The position numbers were made by a program, and so were the translations under genes. From Thermus brockianus (GTDB lineage Bacteria > Deinococcota > Deinococci > Deinococcales > Thermaceae), in contig NZ_CP016312.1 of NCBI RefSeq assembly GCF_001880325.1, positions 1,426,001 through 1,490,000 on the forward strand: a stretch of 64,000 bases of DNA, given 5' to 3'. The number at the start of each line of letters is the position of its first letter. Within the stretch, counting starts at the first letter, position 1. Below the pieces are notes generated by a model. The model had not been told where the DNA came from, made no database searches, and saw only the letters and a list, made by a program, of their open reading frames with translations. Of the stretch, positions 30,591 through 39,897 are shown piece by piece.

Positions 30591-31808
30591 TTAGCGGTCC
30601 ACGTCGCCCATGACCGGGTCCAGGCTGGCGATGATGGCCACCATGTCCGGCACCTGCTCGCCCTTGCAGGCGTAGGGCAGGCTTTGCAGGTTGACGAAGC
30701 TGGGGGCCCGCACCTTTACCCGGTAGGGCATGCTTCCGCCGTCGGAAACGATGTAGTAGCCGAGCTCCCCCCGGGCCGACTCCGTGGGCACGTACACCTC
30801 CCCCTTGGGAGGGTGGAAGCCTTCGGTGTAGTGCTTGAAGTGGTAGATGACCGCCTCCATGGAGGTTTCCAGGAGGGGGCGGGGGGGCGGGGTGATCTGG
30901 GGGTTGGGGTCGCGGACGGGCCCGGGCTCGAGGCGCTCCAGGGCCTGCTGGATGATCTTCACCGACTCCCGCATCTCCCGGATGCGGACGAGCATCCGGT
31001 CAAACACGTCCCCGTGTTCCCCAAGGGGCACGTCAAACCGGTAGGTCTCGTACCCGGCGTAGGGGTAGGCCTTCCGCACATCGTAGTTCACCCCGCTTGC
31101 CCTCAAGGAGCCCCCGGTGAGGCCCAGGTGGATGGCCACCTCGGGGGGGATCACCCCCACGCCCCGCGCCCTTTCGTAGAAGATGGGGCTTTCGGCGAAG
31201 AGGGCCTCGTACTCGTCAATGCGGTGGGGCAGGACCTCCAGGAACTTCTTGAGCTCGGGGACGAACTCCTCGGGCAGGTCCTCCTTGACCCCGCCGATGC
31301 GGATGTAGTTGTGGTGGAAGCGCTGGCCCGTGACCCACTCAAAGAGGTCTAGGATGGTTTCCCGCTCGCGGAAGGCGTAGAAGAAGGGGGTGAGGGCCCC
31401 GAGGTCCAAAAGGCCCGTGCCCAGGAAGACCAGGTGGCTCGCCAGGCGGGAGAGCTCGTTCAGGATGATGCGGATGGTCTGGGCCCTGGGCGGCACCACC
31501 GCCCCCACCAGCTTCTCCACCGCCAGGGCGTAGGCTAGGTCGTGGGCGAAGGAGTGGAGGTAGTCCATCCGGGGCGTATACGTGATGACCTGCGTATACG
31601 TCCGGTTCTCCATGTTCTTCTCAAAGCCGGTGTGGAGGTAGCCGATGTGGGGGACGAGGTCCAAGACCTCTTCGCCCGATAGGGTGACCACCACCCGCAA
31701 TACCCCGTGGGTGGAGGGGTGCTGCGGGCCCACGTTCAGGGTCATGACCTCGGTGCGGAGCTCTTTGGGCTCCTCCAGGGTCTCCACCGGGTCCAGGTAG
31801 TCCTTCAT
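30591..31808 (-). CDS. nuoD: NADH-quinone oxidoreductase subunit D (Nqo4)
   Basis: 405 residues, homologous to the large subunit of NiFe hydrogenases; with NuoB it forms the quinone-reduction site. Visible: [13 protein letters not shown] with the quinone-site histidine, [11 protein letters not shown] with the partner tyrosine region, [10 protein letters not shown] and a [19 protein letters not shown]-terminal segment. Overlaps nuoC by 4 nt. Confidence 0.97.
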   Translation of the reverse strand: MKDYLDPVETLEEPKELRTEVMTLNVGPQHPSTHGVLRVVVTLSGEEVLDLVPHIGYLHTGFEKNMENRTYTQVITYTPRMDYLHSFAHDLAYALAVEKLVGAVVPPRAQTIRIILNELSRLASHLVFLGTGLLDLGALTPFFYAFRERETILDLFEWVTGQRFHHNYIRIGGVKEDLPEEFVPELKKFLEVLPHRIDEYEALFAESPIFYERARGVGVIPPEVAIHLGLTGGSLRASGVNYDVRKAYPYAGYETYRFDVPLGEHGDVFDRMLVRIREMRESVKIIQQALERLEPGPVRDPNPQITPPPRPLLETSMEAVIYHFKHYTEGFHPPKGEVYVPTESARGELGYYIVSDGGSMPYRVKVRAPSFVNLQSLPYACKGEQVPDMVAIIASLDPVMGDVDR

Positions 31809-32425
31809 TTGACCTCCTTGGCCTTGGTCAGGTCGGCCCAGAGGGACCGGTAGCCCTTGCGGCTACCTCCCTTGTAGAGGGTGAGGCCGGGGTTCTTGCC
31901 GGTGATGGCCGCCCGGAACTCGCTCGGCACGATGAAGCGCCCCTCGCGGAAGAGGGTGGGGGTTTCCCCCAAGGGGAAGTCCTTGCGCAAAGGGTGGCCC
32001 TCGAGGTCCTCTGGGGTGAGGATCTTGCGCAGGTCCGGGTGCCCCTCAAAGACGATGCCGAACATATCGTAGACCTCCCTTTCCAGGAAGTTGGCGCTCC
32101 CCCAGAGGTCGGTCACCGTGGGGAGCCTAGGGTCCTTCTCCGGCACGTAGACCCGGACGAAGAAGCGGCTCCCGTCCCCATCCTTCCACCCCGGCAGGGA
32201 GACGAGCTCGTAGACCACGGCGAAGCGCTCGGGGCGGGGGTCGGGGTATTCCAGGTAGTCCAGGCCCACGATGTCCGCCAGGTAGTTAAAGCCCATCTCC
32301 TTGTACCGGGCCATCTCCCCCTTGAAGGCCTCGCGGGGCAGGACCACCCAGAGGTTGCCGAGGCCGTTGTCCTCTATGGGGTAGCCCTTGGCCCGGGCAT
32401 CGTCCAAGACGCTATGGAGCCGCAC
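31805..32425 (-). CDS. nuoC: NADH-quinone oxidoreductase subunit C (Nqo5)
   Basis: 206-residue structural subunit of the connecting module (30-kDa family). The signature is [39 protein letters not shown]. Lies 3 nt after the nuoB stop. Confidence 0.96.
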   Translation of the reverse strand: MRLHSVLDDARAKGYPIEDNGLGNLWVVLPREAFKGEMARYKEMGFNYLADIVGLDYLEYPDPRPERFAVVYELVSLPGWKDGDGSRFFVRVYVPEKDPRLPTVTDLWGSANFLEREVYDMFGIVFEGHPDLRKILTPEDLEGHPLRKDFPLGETPTLFREGRFIVPSEFRAAITGKNPGLTLYKGGSRKGYRSLWADLTKAKEVK

Positions 32426-32428
32426 GTT

Positions 32429-32974
32429 TCACCCCCTTGCCCGCTGCCAAGCGGCCACGGGCGGAAGCTTCCGCCCCTTCTCGTCGTAGGCCTGGCCGCG
32501 GACCTTCTTCTGGAGTTGCATCACGGCGTAGATGAGGGCCTCGGGGCGCGGGGGGCAGCCCGGCACGTAGACGTCCACGGGCACCACGGAGTCCACGTTC
32601 TGGACGATGGCGTAGTTGTTGAACATCCCCCCGGAGCTGGCGCAGGCCCCCATGGAGATCACCCACTTGGGGTCGGGCATCTGCTCCCAGACCCGGCGCA
32701 TCACCGGGGCCATCTTCTTGGATAGCCGCCCGGCCACGATCATCACGTCCGCCTGGCGGGGGCTTGCCCGGAAGACCTCGCTGCCGAAGCGGGCGAGGTC
32801 GTTGCGGGCGTCGGTGGAGGCCATCATCTCAATGGCGCAGCAGGCGAGGCCGAAGGTGGCGGGCCACAGGGAGTTGGACCTTCCCCAGGCCACCAGCTTC
32901 TCCAAGGTGGTGAAGAGGATCCCCTCCCGCTCCAATTCCTGGACATCCCTTTCAAACAGGTCCTTCAGTGCCAC
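32429..32974 (-). CDS. nuoB: NADH-quinone oxidoreductase subunit B (Nqo6)
   Basis: 181 residues; carries N2, the terminal cluster that reduces quinone. Ligands are the tandem Cys 45-Cys 46 (LACCAIEMM), Cys 111 (GACASSGG) and Cys 140 (PGCPPRPEA). The GTG at 32974 reproduces the N-terminus of the T. thermophilus subunit ([14 protein letters not shown]) and overlaps the nuoA 3' end by 10 nt; longer upstream readings are nuoA out of frame. Confidence 0.97.
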   Translation of the reverse strand: MALKDLFERDVQELEREGILFTTLEKLVAWGRSNSLWPATFGLACCAIEMMASTDARNDLARFGSEVFRASPRQADVMIVAGRLSKKMAPVMRRVWEQMPDPKWVISMGACASSGGMFNNYAIVQNVDSVVPVDVYVPGCPPRPEALIYAVMQLQKKVRGQAYDEKGRKLPPVAAWQRARG

Positions 32975-33324
32975 CGCATCACCCCCTTCCACCACTCGTA
33001 GAGGAAGCCCACGAAGAGGAGCAGGGTGAAGGCCAAGACCCCCAGGAAGCCCCATAGCCCAAGCCCCCCGGCGCTCACGGCGTAGGGCCAGAGGAAGGCC
33101 ACCTCCACGTCAAAGAGGATGAAGAGCATGGCCACCACGTAGAAGTGGACGGGAAAGCGCTTCACCTCCCCGGCGGGGTCATTCCCCGACTCGTAGGGCA
33201 TGAGCTTGGCCCTGCCCGGTTTCTTGGGGCCCAGAAGAGCCCCCACCCCCAGGGCCGCCACCCCGATGAAGAGGGCCACCCCCAGGTAGATGAGGACGTT
33301 CACGTACTCTGCGATCGGCGCCAA
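32965..33324 (-). CDS. nuoA: NADH-quinone oxidoreductase subunit A (Nqo7)
   Basis: 119 residues, three helices, with the conserved loop [13 protein letters not shown] that closes the quinone cavity and the [12 protein letters not shown] acidic helix. First gene of the operon. The start is an unusual TTG at 33324, chosen because it gives the exact 119-residue family length and has a strong AAAGGAGG Shine-Dalgarno at 8-9 nt; no ATG or GTG fits. Confidence 0.95.
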   Translation of the reverse strand: MAPIAEYVNVLIYLGVALFIGVAALGVGALLGPKKPGRAKLMPYESGNDPAGEVKRFPVHFYVVAMLFILFDVEVAFLWPYAVSAGGLGLWGFLGVLAFTLLLFVGFLYEWWKGVMRWH

Positions 33325-33400
33325 GGTCCCCTCCTTTCGTGCATCTCTTCACGAGGCGGGGACCCAGTGGAGCCCAAGGACCCCGCCCCCTTTCCCGCCC

Positions 33401-33428
33401 ATCTTACCACCCCCTTCCCGAGACAAAA
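33401..33428 (-). promoter_or_regulatory. promoter of the nuo operon
   Basis: Minus-strand TTTTGT (33423-33428), 16-nt spacer, TAAGAT (33401-33406). The 5' UTR would be about 70 nt, ending in the AAAGGAGG site of nuoA. Unlike many neighbours this operon is therefore not leaderless. Confidence 0.5.
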
Positions 33429-33470
33429 GGGGTGGGGTACACCGGAGGGGGGTAATCGGTGTAATACCCC
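33425..33470 (-). terminator. probable terminator of the ddrA-ksgA unit
   Basis: Arms CGGTGTAATACCCC (33457-33470) and GGGGTACACCG (33434-33444) pair with a 2-nt bulge, followed on the minus strand by TTTT. It overlaps the presumed nuo -35, so termination and re-initiation are adjacent. Confidence 0.45.
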
Positions 33471-33491
33471 ATCTTATGGAGATTTCGCTGG

Positions 33492-35045
<1,554 letters not shown>

Positions 35046-35049
<4 letters not shown>

Positions 35050-35687
35050 CCCTTGAGCAGGGCCCGGAGCTCCCCGTAGAGGCGCTTGGTCTCCTCGGGG
35101 GTTTTGCCGTACCCCCCGTACTTGGTGACGATTTTGGCCGCCTCCTTCCCTAGGCCCTTTTCCTTCAGGCGCTCCAGGAGCTGGTCTATCAGGCGGTAGG
35201 CCTCGGGTTTTTCCTCCTCCTCGGGTTCGCCCGCCTCCGCCTCCTCGGGAAGCTTGGGCGGGGTGAAGCGGCCCTTTTCGGGGTCGTAGTCCACCCACTG
35301 CTTCTCCAAGCGGTAGAGGTAACGGCCCACGCCGAACTTCACCGCGGCCCGCTTGAGGGCATCGGAGAAGGCGGCCTTGAGGGAGTCGCCCTCCCCCACG
35401 TCCTCCTTGGTGACCCCGAGGACCGTGAGGCGGCACTTCACCTCGCAAAGCCGCTCCCGGCGCTCGCCCCGTTCGTCCCGGACCACCCGCTCCTGGTCGG
35501 CGAGGACCTCGTAACTGTCGTGCCACCCCTCGGGCCCTACGGCCCGGTCCAGGCGGTCCAAGACGGTGCGGGCGTCCACGTAGGGGACCACCAGGGCCCG
35601 CCTCCGGTCCTTGGTGAGGGCCTCTATGCGCCACTGGACCTCGGAGGGGGGGAAGGGTTCCGCCAGTTTACGCCAAACGTCGTCCAC
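35046..35687 (-). CDS. ddrA: DdrA/Rad52-family single-strand DNA-binding repair protein
   Basis: 213 residues. The N-terminal ~140 residues match the Rad52/Rad22/DdrA fold: VDARTVLDRLDRAVGPEGWHDSYEV, CEVKCRLTVLGV, and the highly conserved GEGDSLKAAFSDALKRAAVKFGVGRYLYRLEKQWVDYD. Deinococcus DdrA protects DNA 3' ends and promotes annealing after damage. The rest is an acidic linker (EEAEAGEPEEEEKPEAYR) and a helical C-terminus. GTG start at 35687, six bases after a TACACT -10 element, so leaderless. First gene of the operon with the phosphoesterase and ksgA. Confidence 0.82.
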
Positions 35688-35693
35688 CTTTTA

Positions 35694-35743
35694 AGTGTAC
35701 TTTAGCCGGCTCTCACGGACGAGGGGAGGGGCTTAGGTATCCT
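35694..35743. promoter_or_regulatory. divergent promoters of ddrA and the secreted protein
   Basis: Minus-strand TACACT (35694-35699) six bases from the ddrA GTG, and plus-strand TATCCT (35738-35743) six bases from the ATG at 35750. Both give leaderless transcripts. Confidence 0.5.
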
Positions 35744-35749
35744 TGGGGC

Positions 35750-36088
35750 ATGCGGAGGTGGCTTGCCCTTTCCCTCCTGTTGGTGCCGGCGGTGGCCCTC
35801 GAGGTCCGCATCACCGCCAACCTTACCCTGGACCCCTTTCCCCAGGCGGTGGTGGTGGAGCGGGTGGCGGAGCCCCAAGGGATCCTGGTGGTTTACAACT
35901 TTTCCCGGGCGGAAGCGGTCTTCCGCTACCACGACGAGGACCTGCGCCGCCGGGGCTGGGTGCGCACCAAGTACGAGGTGAAGAAGAACGAGTGGAAGGC
36001 GGAGTACCGCAAAGGGAAGGCCAAGGCCACCCTCTCCGTGAAGGACAAGAAGGGCCGGGTGGAGGTGCGCCTCAAGGAAGGGGACTAG
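35750..36088 (+). CDS. small secreted/periplasmic protein of unknown function
   Basis: 112 residues. N-terminal signal peptide: RRW, then hydrophobic LALSLLLVPAVALE with likely cleavage after the AVA region. The mature part has two short beta-rich halves and a very basic C-terminus (RTKYEVKKNEWKAEYRKGKAKATLSVKDKKGRVEV). No known domain recognised. Leaderless promoter just upstream; its stop codon is inside the -35 of the tRNA promoter. Confidence 0.65.
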   Translation: MRRWLALSLLLVPAVALEVRITANLTLDPFPQAVVVERVAEPQGILVVYNFSRAEAVFRYHDEDLRRRGWVRTKYEVKKNEWKAEYRKGKAKATLSVKDKKGRVEVRLKEGD

Positions 36089-36114
36089 ACAAGCCAAGGC
36101 CCCCCCGCTACCAT
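36086..36114 (+). promoter_or_regulatory. promoter of tRNA-Ala
   Basis: TAGACA (36086-36091), exactly 17 nt, TACCAT (36109-36114), eleven bases before the tRNA 5' end. The best-formed promoter in the host part of the window. Confidence 0.7.
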
Positions 36115-36125
36115 ATAGGGCGCAT

Positions 36126-36201
36126 GGGGCCGTGGCGCAGCTGGGAGCGCGCCTGAATCGCACTCAGGAGGTCACGGGTTCGAGTCCCGTCGGCTCCACC
36201 A
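36126..36201 (+). tRNA. tRNA-Ala(CGC)
   Basis: 76 nt with encoded CCA. Acceptor stem GGGGCCG/CGGCTCC, D stem GCGC/GCGC, anticodon stem CCTGA/TCAGG with loop ATCGCAC (anticodon CGC, reads GCG), T stem ACGGG/CCCGT with loop TTCGAGT. The prophage integrase gene begins 78 nt downstream, so the 3' part of this gene is the likely integration target. Confidence 0.97.
36179..36201 (+). other. candidate prophage attachment site in the tRNA 3' end
   Basis: Integrases of this type usually recombine within the T arm and acceptor stem of a tRNA gene and restore the gene. Here the tRNA is intact and the integrase lies directly 3' of it. The exact core can only be set by finding the matching repeat at the other prophage end; no second copy was noticed in the window. 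Confidence 0.5.
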
Positions 36202-36202
36202 G

Positions 36203-36220
36203 CTCCAGAACGGAGTTTTT
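36203..36220 (+). terminator. short terminator after tRNA-Ala
   Basis: CTCC-AGAAC-GGAG hairpin of only 4 bp followed by TTTTT. Weak but well placed, directly behind the CCA end. Confidence 0.4.
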
Positions 36221-36246
36221 GACCCCCCGGGCTTCCCCGGGGGGTC
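36221..36246. other. strong GC hairpin between tRNA-Ala and integrase
   Basis: GACCCCCCGGG and CCCGGGGGGTC form a perfect 11-bp stem with loop CTTC. Five T precede rather than follow it in the plus direction, so it is not a textbook terminator in either direction; it may insulate host and phage transcription. Confidence 0.5.
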
Positions 36247-36250
36247 GCTC

Positions 36251-36270
36251 TGTAGCAGAAGGTGTAGCAG
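36251..36270 (+). repeat. paired TGTAGCAG direct repeats, possible integrase arm sites
   Basis: Two copies of TGTAGCAG at 36251-36258 and 36263-36270, spaced 12 nt, between the candidate attachment core and the integrase stop codon, where arm-type binding sites of tyrosine integrases commonly lie. Confidence 0.3.
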
Positions 36271-36278
36271 GAACCCCG

Positions 36279-37412
36279 CTAACCGATGTCCAGCACCCAC
36301 CCCCGCCGCTCCTCCTCCAGGAGGTGGCGGTAGATGCCCAGGGTGATGTTGGGGTTAGCGTGGCCCATGCGCTCGGCCACCAGCTCCACGGGAGCCCCCT
36401 GAGCGAGGAGGAGGGAGCCGTAGGTGTGCCGGAGGTCGTGGACCCGCACCTGGGGGAGACCGAGCCGGGCGAGGAGCCTGCGGAGGAAGTGGTCCGGGGC
36501 GTCCGGGTGGACGGGCTGGGAGGGGTCCCGCCCCGGGAAGAGCCAGCTCCTCCGCGCCTCCTCCTCGCTGAGCCCCTGGACGCTCTCGCGGTAGGCCCGC
36601 AGGCGCTCCAGGGTGGTGGGGGGGATGGGGACCGCACGGTAGCCCGAGGAGGTTTTGGGTTCGGAGACAACCCCCTTCCCGCCCACCTTCGCCCACGCCC
36701 GGCGCACGTGGAGCACCCCCTCCTCGAGGTCCACGTCTTCCCACCGGAGGCCCAGAGCCTCGCCCCTTCGGAGCCCGCAGGTGAGCATGAGCCGGAGGGC
36801 GATGGCGAGGGGGGAGGGGTGCTCGTCCAGCGCGGCGAGAAGTCTCCTAGCCTCATCGGGCTCGAGGGTCCGGCCCGGACTCTTCCTCGGCGGCCCCTTC
36901 ACCTTCACGGGAGCCACAGGGTTGCGGTGGATGAGCTCCATCCGCACGGCGTCCTCAAAGACGGCGTGGAGGAGCCAGCGGATGTTCTTCATGGCGTGCG
37001 GGGTGAGCCTGAGCCCGTCCAGGTGCCGCCGGACGTGGAGAGGTTGGACGCTCTGGAGCCGCATGCGCCCAAAGCGGTCGTAAGCCGTGGGGTCCCTGAG
37101 GGAGGGTATGGCCTTCGCCAGGTGGTAGCGGTAGCTCTCCAGGGTGCGGGGGCGAACCTCCGCCGCCTTGCGCTTGAGCCAGTCCTCGGCCCAGTCCCGC
37201 ACGGTGATCTGGGCGGGCTCGGCGAGGAGCCCCCGGTGGTGGAGCACCTGGAGCTCGGCGAGCTTACGGGCGACCTCCTGGCGGGTCCTGCCGTAGACGA
37301 CCTTCCGCCGGGGGTTCCCGCGAGGGGTGTAGCCCACCGTGATGGCCCCGACCCAGAGCCCGTCCTTCCGCTGGTAGATGGACCCTTCTCCTGGAGGACG
37401 CTTGCGGGCCAT
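36279..37412 (-). CDS. int: tyrosine-type phage integrase
   Basis: Site-specific recombinase that inserts and excises the prophage. 377 residues: N-terminal arm-binding region (GEGSIYQRKDGLWVGAITVGY...GRTRQEVARKLAEL), a SAM-like core-binding domain (about 65-170), and the catalytic domain with Arg 215 (TCGLRRGEAL), Lys 253, His 325 and Arg 328 (HDLRHTYG), His 351 (MGHANPNIT) and nucleophile Tyr 361 (GIYRHL). All six residues are intact. The ATG at 37412 gives the family start and directly follows (1 nt) the upstream gene's stop. Expression probably comes from the repressor-side promoter. Confidence 0.95.
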   Translation of the reverse strand: MARKRPPGEGSIYQRKDGLWVGAITVGYTPRGNPRRKVVYGRTRQEVARKLAELQVLHHRGLLAEPAQITVRDWAEDWLKRKAAEVRPRTLESYRYHLAKAIPSLRDPTAYDRFGRMRLQSVQPLHVRRHLDGLRLTPHAMKNIRWLLHAVFEDAVRMELIHRNPVAPVKVKGPPRKSPGRTLEPDEARRLLAALDEHPSPLAIALRLMLTCGLRRGEALGLRWEDVDLEEGVLHVRRAWAKVGGKGVVSEPKTSSGYRAVPIPPTTLERLRAYRESVQGLSEEEARRSWLFPGRDPSQPVHPDAPDHFLRRLLARLGLPQVRVHDLRHTYGSLLLAQGAPVELVAERMGHANPNITLGIYRHLLEEERRGWVLDIG

Positions 37413-37413
37413 G

Positions 37414-38166
37414 TCAGCGCAGGTGCTGGCTCCAGGACTCGTAGTCCCGGTGGCTGACCTCCAGGGTGTAAGACGTGGGCGGGTTGCCCAAGAGGACGAA
37501 AACGGCTTCCCCCACCCTCCGCTCCAAGGGAGCACCCTGCCGCACCTGGCCCAGGGCTTTCTCGGCCCACGCCTTGGACTCCAGCTGCGGGTTGCCGTCA
37601 AAGGGGGCGGTGGCGAGGTAGGGGAGGAGCCAGGACGCCGTGGGCTCGGCGTTCAAACCGGATACGCTGACCTCGTAATGCAGCACCTTGTCCCCGTAGG
37701 TGGCGATCTCCACCCACATCTCCGCCCCGGTGTCGGGGTCCACCTTCACCGCCCGGTGGTACTTCACCCCAGGGATAACGTTGGAGGGCTCCATGGTAAA
37801 GCGGAAGCCGTAGGGCTCCTTCTCCAGGTTCAAGGTGATGTCTACCCAGAAAAGCCCGGGTAGGACAGGGGGCGGAGGCATTTCCGCCTCCTGGGTTTTG
37901 GGGGGTTCGCTGGCCTGCTCCGTTTGCGAAGGTTGGGGAGATTGTGCAGGTTGCGAAGGTTGGGCAGATTGAACAGATTGGGCCGATTGGGGGTTTTGCG
38001 GTGTTTGCGGTGGAGGAATGAGGACCAGTCCGATGAGCGCCACCACCGCACCGAAGGCAAACATCCCCAGCCTTTCCTTCAGGGTCAGCGGCTTGGCACC
38101 CTTGGGCGTCTTGGAGAACGCCGCCGCCAGGAGCAGCCCCCCAAGGATGAGGAGAACCCAACCCAT
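37414..38166 (-). CDS. prophage membrane protein with Ser-Gln-rich linker, unknown function
   Basis: 250 residues. Two N-terminal transmembrane helices (about 2-17 and 33-50) joined by a short basic loop, then a low-complexity linker of about 45 residues with a three-residue period (SAQ, SVQ, SAQ, PSQ, PAQ...) encoded by 9-bp tandem repeats, then a globular C-terminal domain of about 150 residues (FWVDITLNLEKEPYGFRFTMEPSNVIPGVKYHRAV...). Topology suggests an outward-facing or linker-tethered domain. It sits between integrase and repressor on their strand, so it is probably expressed in the lysogen; superinfection exclusion or lysogenic conversion are guesses. Confidence 0.65.
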   Translation of the reverse strand: MGWVLLILGGLLLAAAFSKTPKGAKPLTLKERLGMFAFGAVVALIGLVLIPPPQTPQNPQSAQSVQSAQPSQPAQSPQPSQTEQASEPPKTQEAEMPPPPVLPGLFWVDITLNLEKEPYGFRFTMEPSNVIPGVKYHRAVKVDPDTGAEMWVEIATYGDKVLHYEVSVSGLNAEPTASWLLPYLATAPFDGNPQLESKAWAEKALGQVRQGAPLERRVGEAVFVLLGNPPTSYTLEVSHRDYESWSQHLR

Positions 38167-38175
38167 GGCTACCTC

Positions 38176-38832
38176 CTACATCTTCCGCACCAGGGTGGCC
38201 GCCACCCCGAGGATGCGGTCGTGCTCGGTTAGGGGAACGGGAGGGTGGTCCGGGTTGTCGGAGTAGAGGTACCAGGAGCCGTTGTAGCGCTGGAGCCGCT
38301 TTACCACAACCCCGTCCCAGTGCACATGCACCGCCACGATGCGCCCGGGCTCCGGGGCTCCCCCCGTCCAGAAGACCACGATGTCCCCGTCCCTGAGCGT
38401 GGGCTCCATGGAGTCTCCCTTGACCCGCACGGCGAAGAGCTCGTCCTCCCGTTTACCCCTGAGCTCGGGGATGTGAAGGGTGATGTATTCCGCGCCCTCG
38501 TTCCACATCGGCGGCCCAGCCCCGGCGTCTATGACAGGAATACGATACCGCACCACGGGGATGGACCCGGGGATTTCCGCACCAGGAAGCTGGATGCCGG
38601 TTTCGCGGGAGAACTCCTCGGGGGTCCATTGGAGAACCCGGAGAAGCCGGTTGAACGCTTCCGGGTCCTTAGCCCAGAGATAGCGGATGGCATTCTCGGG
38701 GTCGGGAAGGACCTGGGTTGCCAGCCACGAAGCGCTGCGCCCTACCATACGGCTCACCTTTGGCTGTGATAGCCCCAGCTCGCGGATGCGCTTGCGGATA
38801 GCCATAGCGGCTTTTTCTTCTGTAGCCACCAC
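38176..38832 (-). CDS. CI-like phage repressor with S24 (LexA-type) peptidase domain
   Basis: 218 residues. N-terminal helix-turn-helix region (about 11-45: IRKRIRELGLSQPKVSRMVGRSASWLATQ) and C-terminal S24 domain with a likely Ala-Gly cleavage site in IDAGAGPP (about 103-104), catalytic Ser 141 (KGDSMEPTLRDGD) and Lys 178 (GVVVKRLQ). It should maintain lysogeny by binding the operators upstream and self-cleave on RecA activation. The start is uncertain: the GTG at 38832 has a GAGGGG upstream; an in-frame ATG at 38805 would shorten the protein by nine residues but leave the HTH intact. Confidence 0.88.
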   Translation of the reverse strand: MVATEEKAAMAIRKRIRELGLSQPKVSRMVGRSASWLATQVLPDPENAIRYLWAKDPEAFNRLLRVLQWTPEEFSRETGIQLPGAEIPGSIPVVRYRIPVIDAGAGPPMWNEGAEYITLHIPELRGKREDELFAVRVKGDSMEPTLRDGDIVVFWTGGAPEPGRIVAVHVHWDGVVVKRLQRYNGSWYLYSDNPDHPPVPLTEHDRILGVAATLVRKM

Positions 38833-38847
38833 TTTGCCACCCCCTCG

Positions 38848-38866
38848 GTGTTAGCATAGCTAACAC
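38848..38866. promoter_or_regulatory. operator 1 of the lysogeny switch
   Basis: Perfect palindrome GTGTTAGC-ATA-GCTAACAC. Its centre contains the minus-strand TATGCT that can act as -10 for the repressor gene, so occupancy here would control repressor transcription. Confidence 0.75.
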
Positions 38867-38879
38867 TCTGTCAGGGGTG

Positions 38880-38908
38880 TTGACTATTCGGCCAGGCTGT
38901 GCTAGCAT
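38880..38908 (+). promoter_or_regulatory. early rightward promoter (PR-like)
   Basis: TTGACT (38880-38885), exactly 17 nt, TAGCAT (38903-38908). The -10 lies inside operator 2 and the Cro-like ATG follows after ten bases, giving a leaderless early transcript. Confidence 0.7.
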
Positions 38909-38917
38909 GGCTGACAG
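38899..38917. promoter_or_regulatory. operator 2 of the lysogeny switch
   Basis: GTGCTAGC-ATG-GCTGACAG, imperfect palindrome matching operator 1 at 15 of 19 positions with the same spacing. Covers the -10 and start of the early promoter; centre is 51 bp from operator 1. Confidence 0.7.
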
Positions 38918-38918
38918 G

Positions 38919-39146
38919 ATGACGGCAACGGACCTGGCAACCCTGATTAGGGTCAAGCGAGCGGAGAAGCGCTGGAGCCAGGCGGATTTGGCAGCCAAGG
39001 CTGGCGTCTCCCGCTCGCTCGTTGCGTATGTGGAGAATGGCGGTCGCCCCAGCATCAGCACTCTAAAAAAGCTGGCGACTGCGTTGGGTATTTCTGCGTC
39101 CGAGTTATCAGCAATACTGCTGGCAGAGGAGGCCTCCCATGCCTAA
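38919..39146 (+). CDS. Cro-like HTH XRE-family regulator
   Basis: 75 residues, essentially one XRE helix-turn-helix domain: LATLIRVKRAEKRWSQADLAAKAGVSRSLVAYVENGGRPSISTLKKLATALGI. First gene of the rightward early transcript and divergent from the repressor, the position of Cro. The ATG at 38919 is chosen over upstream in-frame ATGs (38877, 38907) because those fall in the promoter and operator. Confidence 0.85.
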   Translation: MTATDLATLIRVKRAEKRWSQADLAAKAGVSRSLVAYVENGGRPSISTLKKLATALGISASELSAILLAEEASHA

Positions 39147-39402
39147 CCCCACGACCACCCCTCAGACTGCGTTGCCCCACCCCGTGGCCTACAACATCGC
39201 CCAGGCCGCCAAGGTTCTGGGTATCGGGGAAAGGACCCTCCGCTACCTCATCCGGGCGGGGCAGATCCGCGTGGCCCGGGTGGGGAGGAGGGTGCTGGTC
39301 CCTCACTCGGCCATCGTGGAGTTTTTAGAACGCGGTGGCGTTGAACAGGTCCTTTACGGCCACGTGGCCGTGAGGAAGGCCAGGGTGGAGGCCCTGGCCT
39401 AG
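39139..39402 (+). CDS. excisionase/MerR-type DNA-binding protein
   Basis: 87 residues with a winged-helix excisionase-family core: YNIAQAAKVLGIGERTLRYLIRAGQIRVARVGRRVLVPHSAIVEFLER. Likely the recombination directionality factor (Xis) or an early regulator. Overlaps the Cro-like gene by 8 nt, so it belongs to the early operon. Confidence 0.75.
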   Translation: MPNPTTTPQTALPHPVAYNIAQAAKVLGIGERTLRYLIRAGQIRVARVGRRVLVPHSAIVEFLERGGVEQVLYGHVAVRKARVEALA

Positions 39403-39416
39403 TGGAGGTGATGCGA

Positions 39417-39716
39417 ATGACTAGACAGGCGCAGGTTGATTATACCACGGCTCTGCGGCGGGTGCTGGAGAAGTACCCAACCCTCCCCCCTCGGGAGCGC
39501 GGGGAGTCCTGGGAGGACTATCTCCAGCGCCTCGAGGACCGCCTCCGGGTGCTGGAGTACGCCTGGGGGGACTGGATCCGCCTCGGCCCGCCGAGGGATT
39601 GGATCTACAACCCCCATTGGGCCTGGGCGTGGCCCAAGGCCCGGGGGGAGATTCTGACGTTGCGGATGGCCCTGCCGGAGCTTCGGCGGGCCATTAAGGG
39701 GGTGCGCGATGCGTAA
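39417..39716 (+). CDS. phage early protein of unknown function
   Basis: 99 residues, rich in Arg and Trp (SWEDYLQRLEDRLRVLEYAWGDWIRLGPPRDWIYNPHWAWAWPKARGE). No known domain recognised. The ATG at 39417 has a GGAGGTG six bases upstream; the ATG at 39411 is too close to it. Overlaps the next gene by 8 nt. Confidence 0.6.
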   Translation: MTRQAQVDYTTALRRVLEKYPTLPPRERGESWEDYLQRLEDRLRVLEYAWGDWIRLGPPRDWIYNPHWAWAWPKARGEILTLRMALPELRRAIKGVRDA

Positions 39717-39897
39717 GGGGCGGATTTACAGGGTTTACAAGAAGAGGAGCCCCCAGGACGAGGGGTACGTGGAATGCCAGTTCTGCGGGGTTTTGGTCCC
39801 CCTTCCCCTCGTCCGCTTTAGCGCCTTTGGCGGCGAGGAAATGTGCCCCGGCTGCAAGCGCCGGGAGGAGGAGTACCGGAGGAAGCGCTATGCGTAG
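39709..39897 (+). CDS. small zinc-ribbon protein
   Basis: 62 residues, strongly basic ends (RKGRIYRVYKKRSP; KRREEEYRRKRYA) around two CxxC pairs, CQFC and CPGC, about 23 residues apart, which would bind one zinc. Probably DNA- or RNA-binding early phage protein; function unknown. Confidence 0.6.
   Translation: MRKGRIYRVYKKRSPQDEGYVECQFCGVLVPLPLVRFSAFGGEEMCPGCKRREEEYRRKRYA

Noticed and set aside
36221-36246. Hairpin after tRNA-Ala as a standard terminator for the integrase
   Set aside because: On the integrase strand the stem is followed by A residues, not T, so the usual intrinsic-terminator rule is not met.
36132-37457. Plus-strand open frame beginning in tRNA-Ala and running opposite the integrase
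   Set aside because: It is the tRNA gene read as protein (LGARLNRTQEVTGSSPVGST pattern) joined to the antisense of int.
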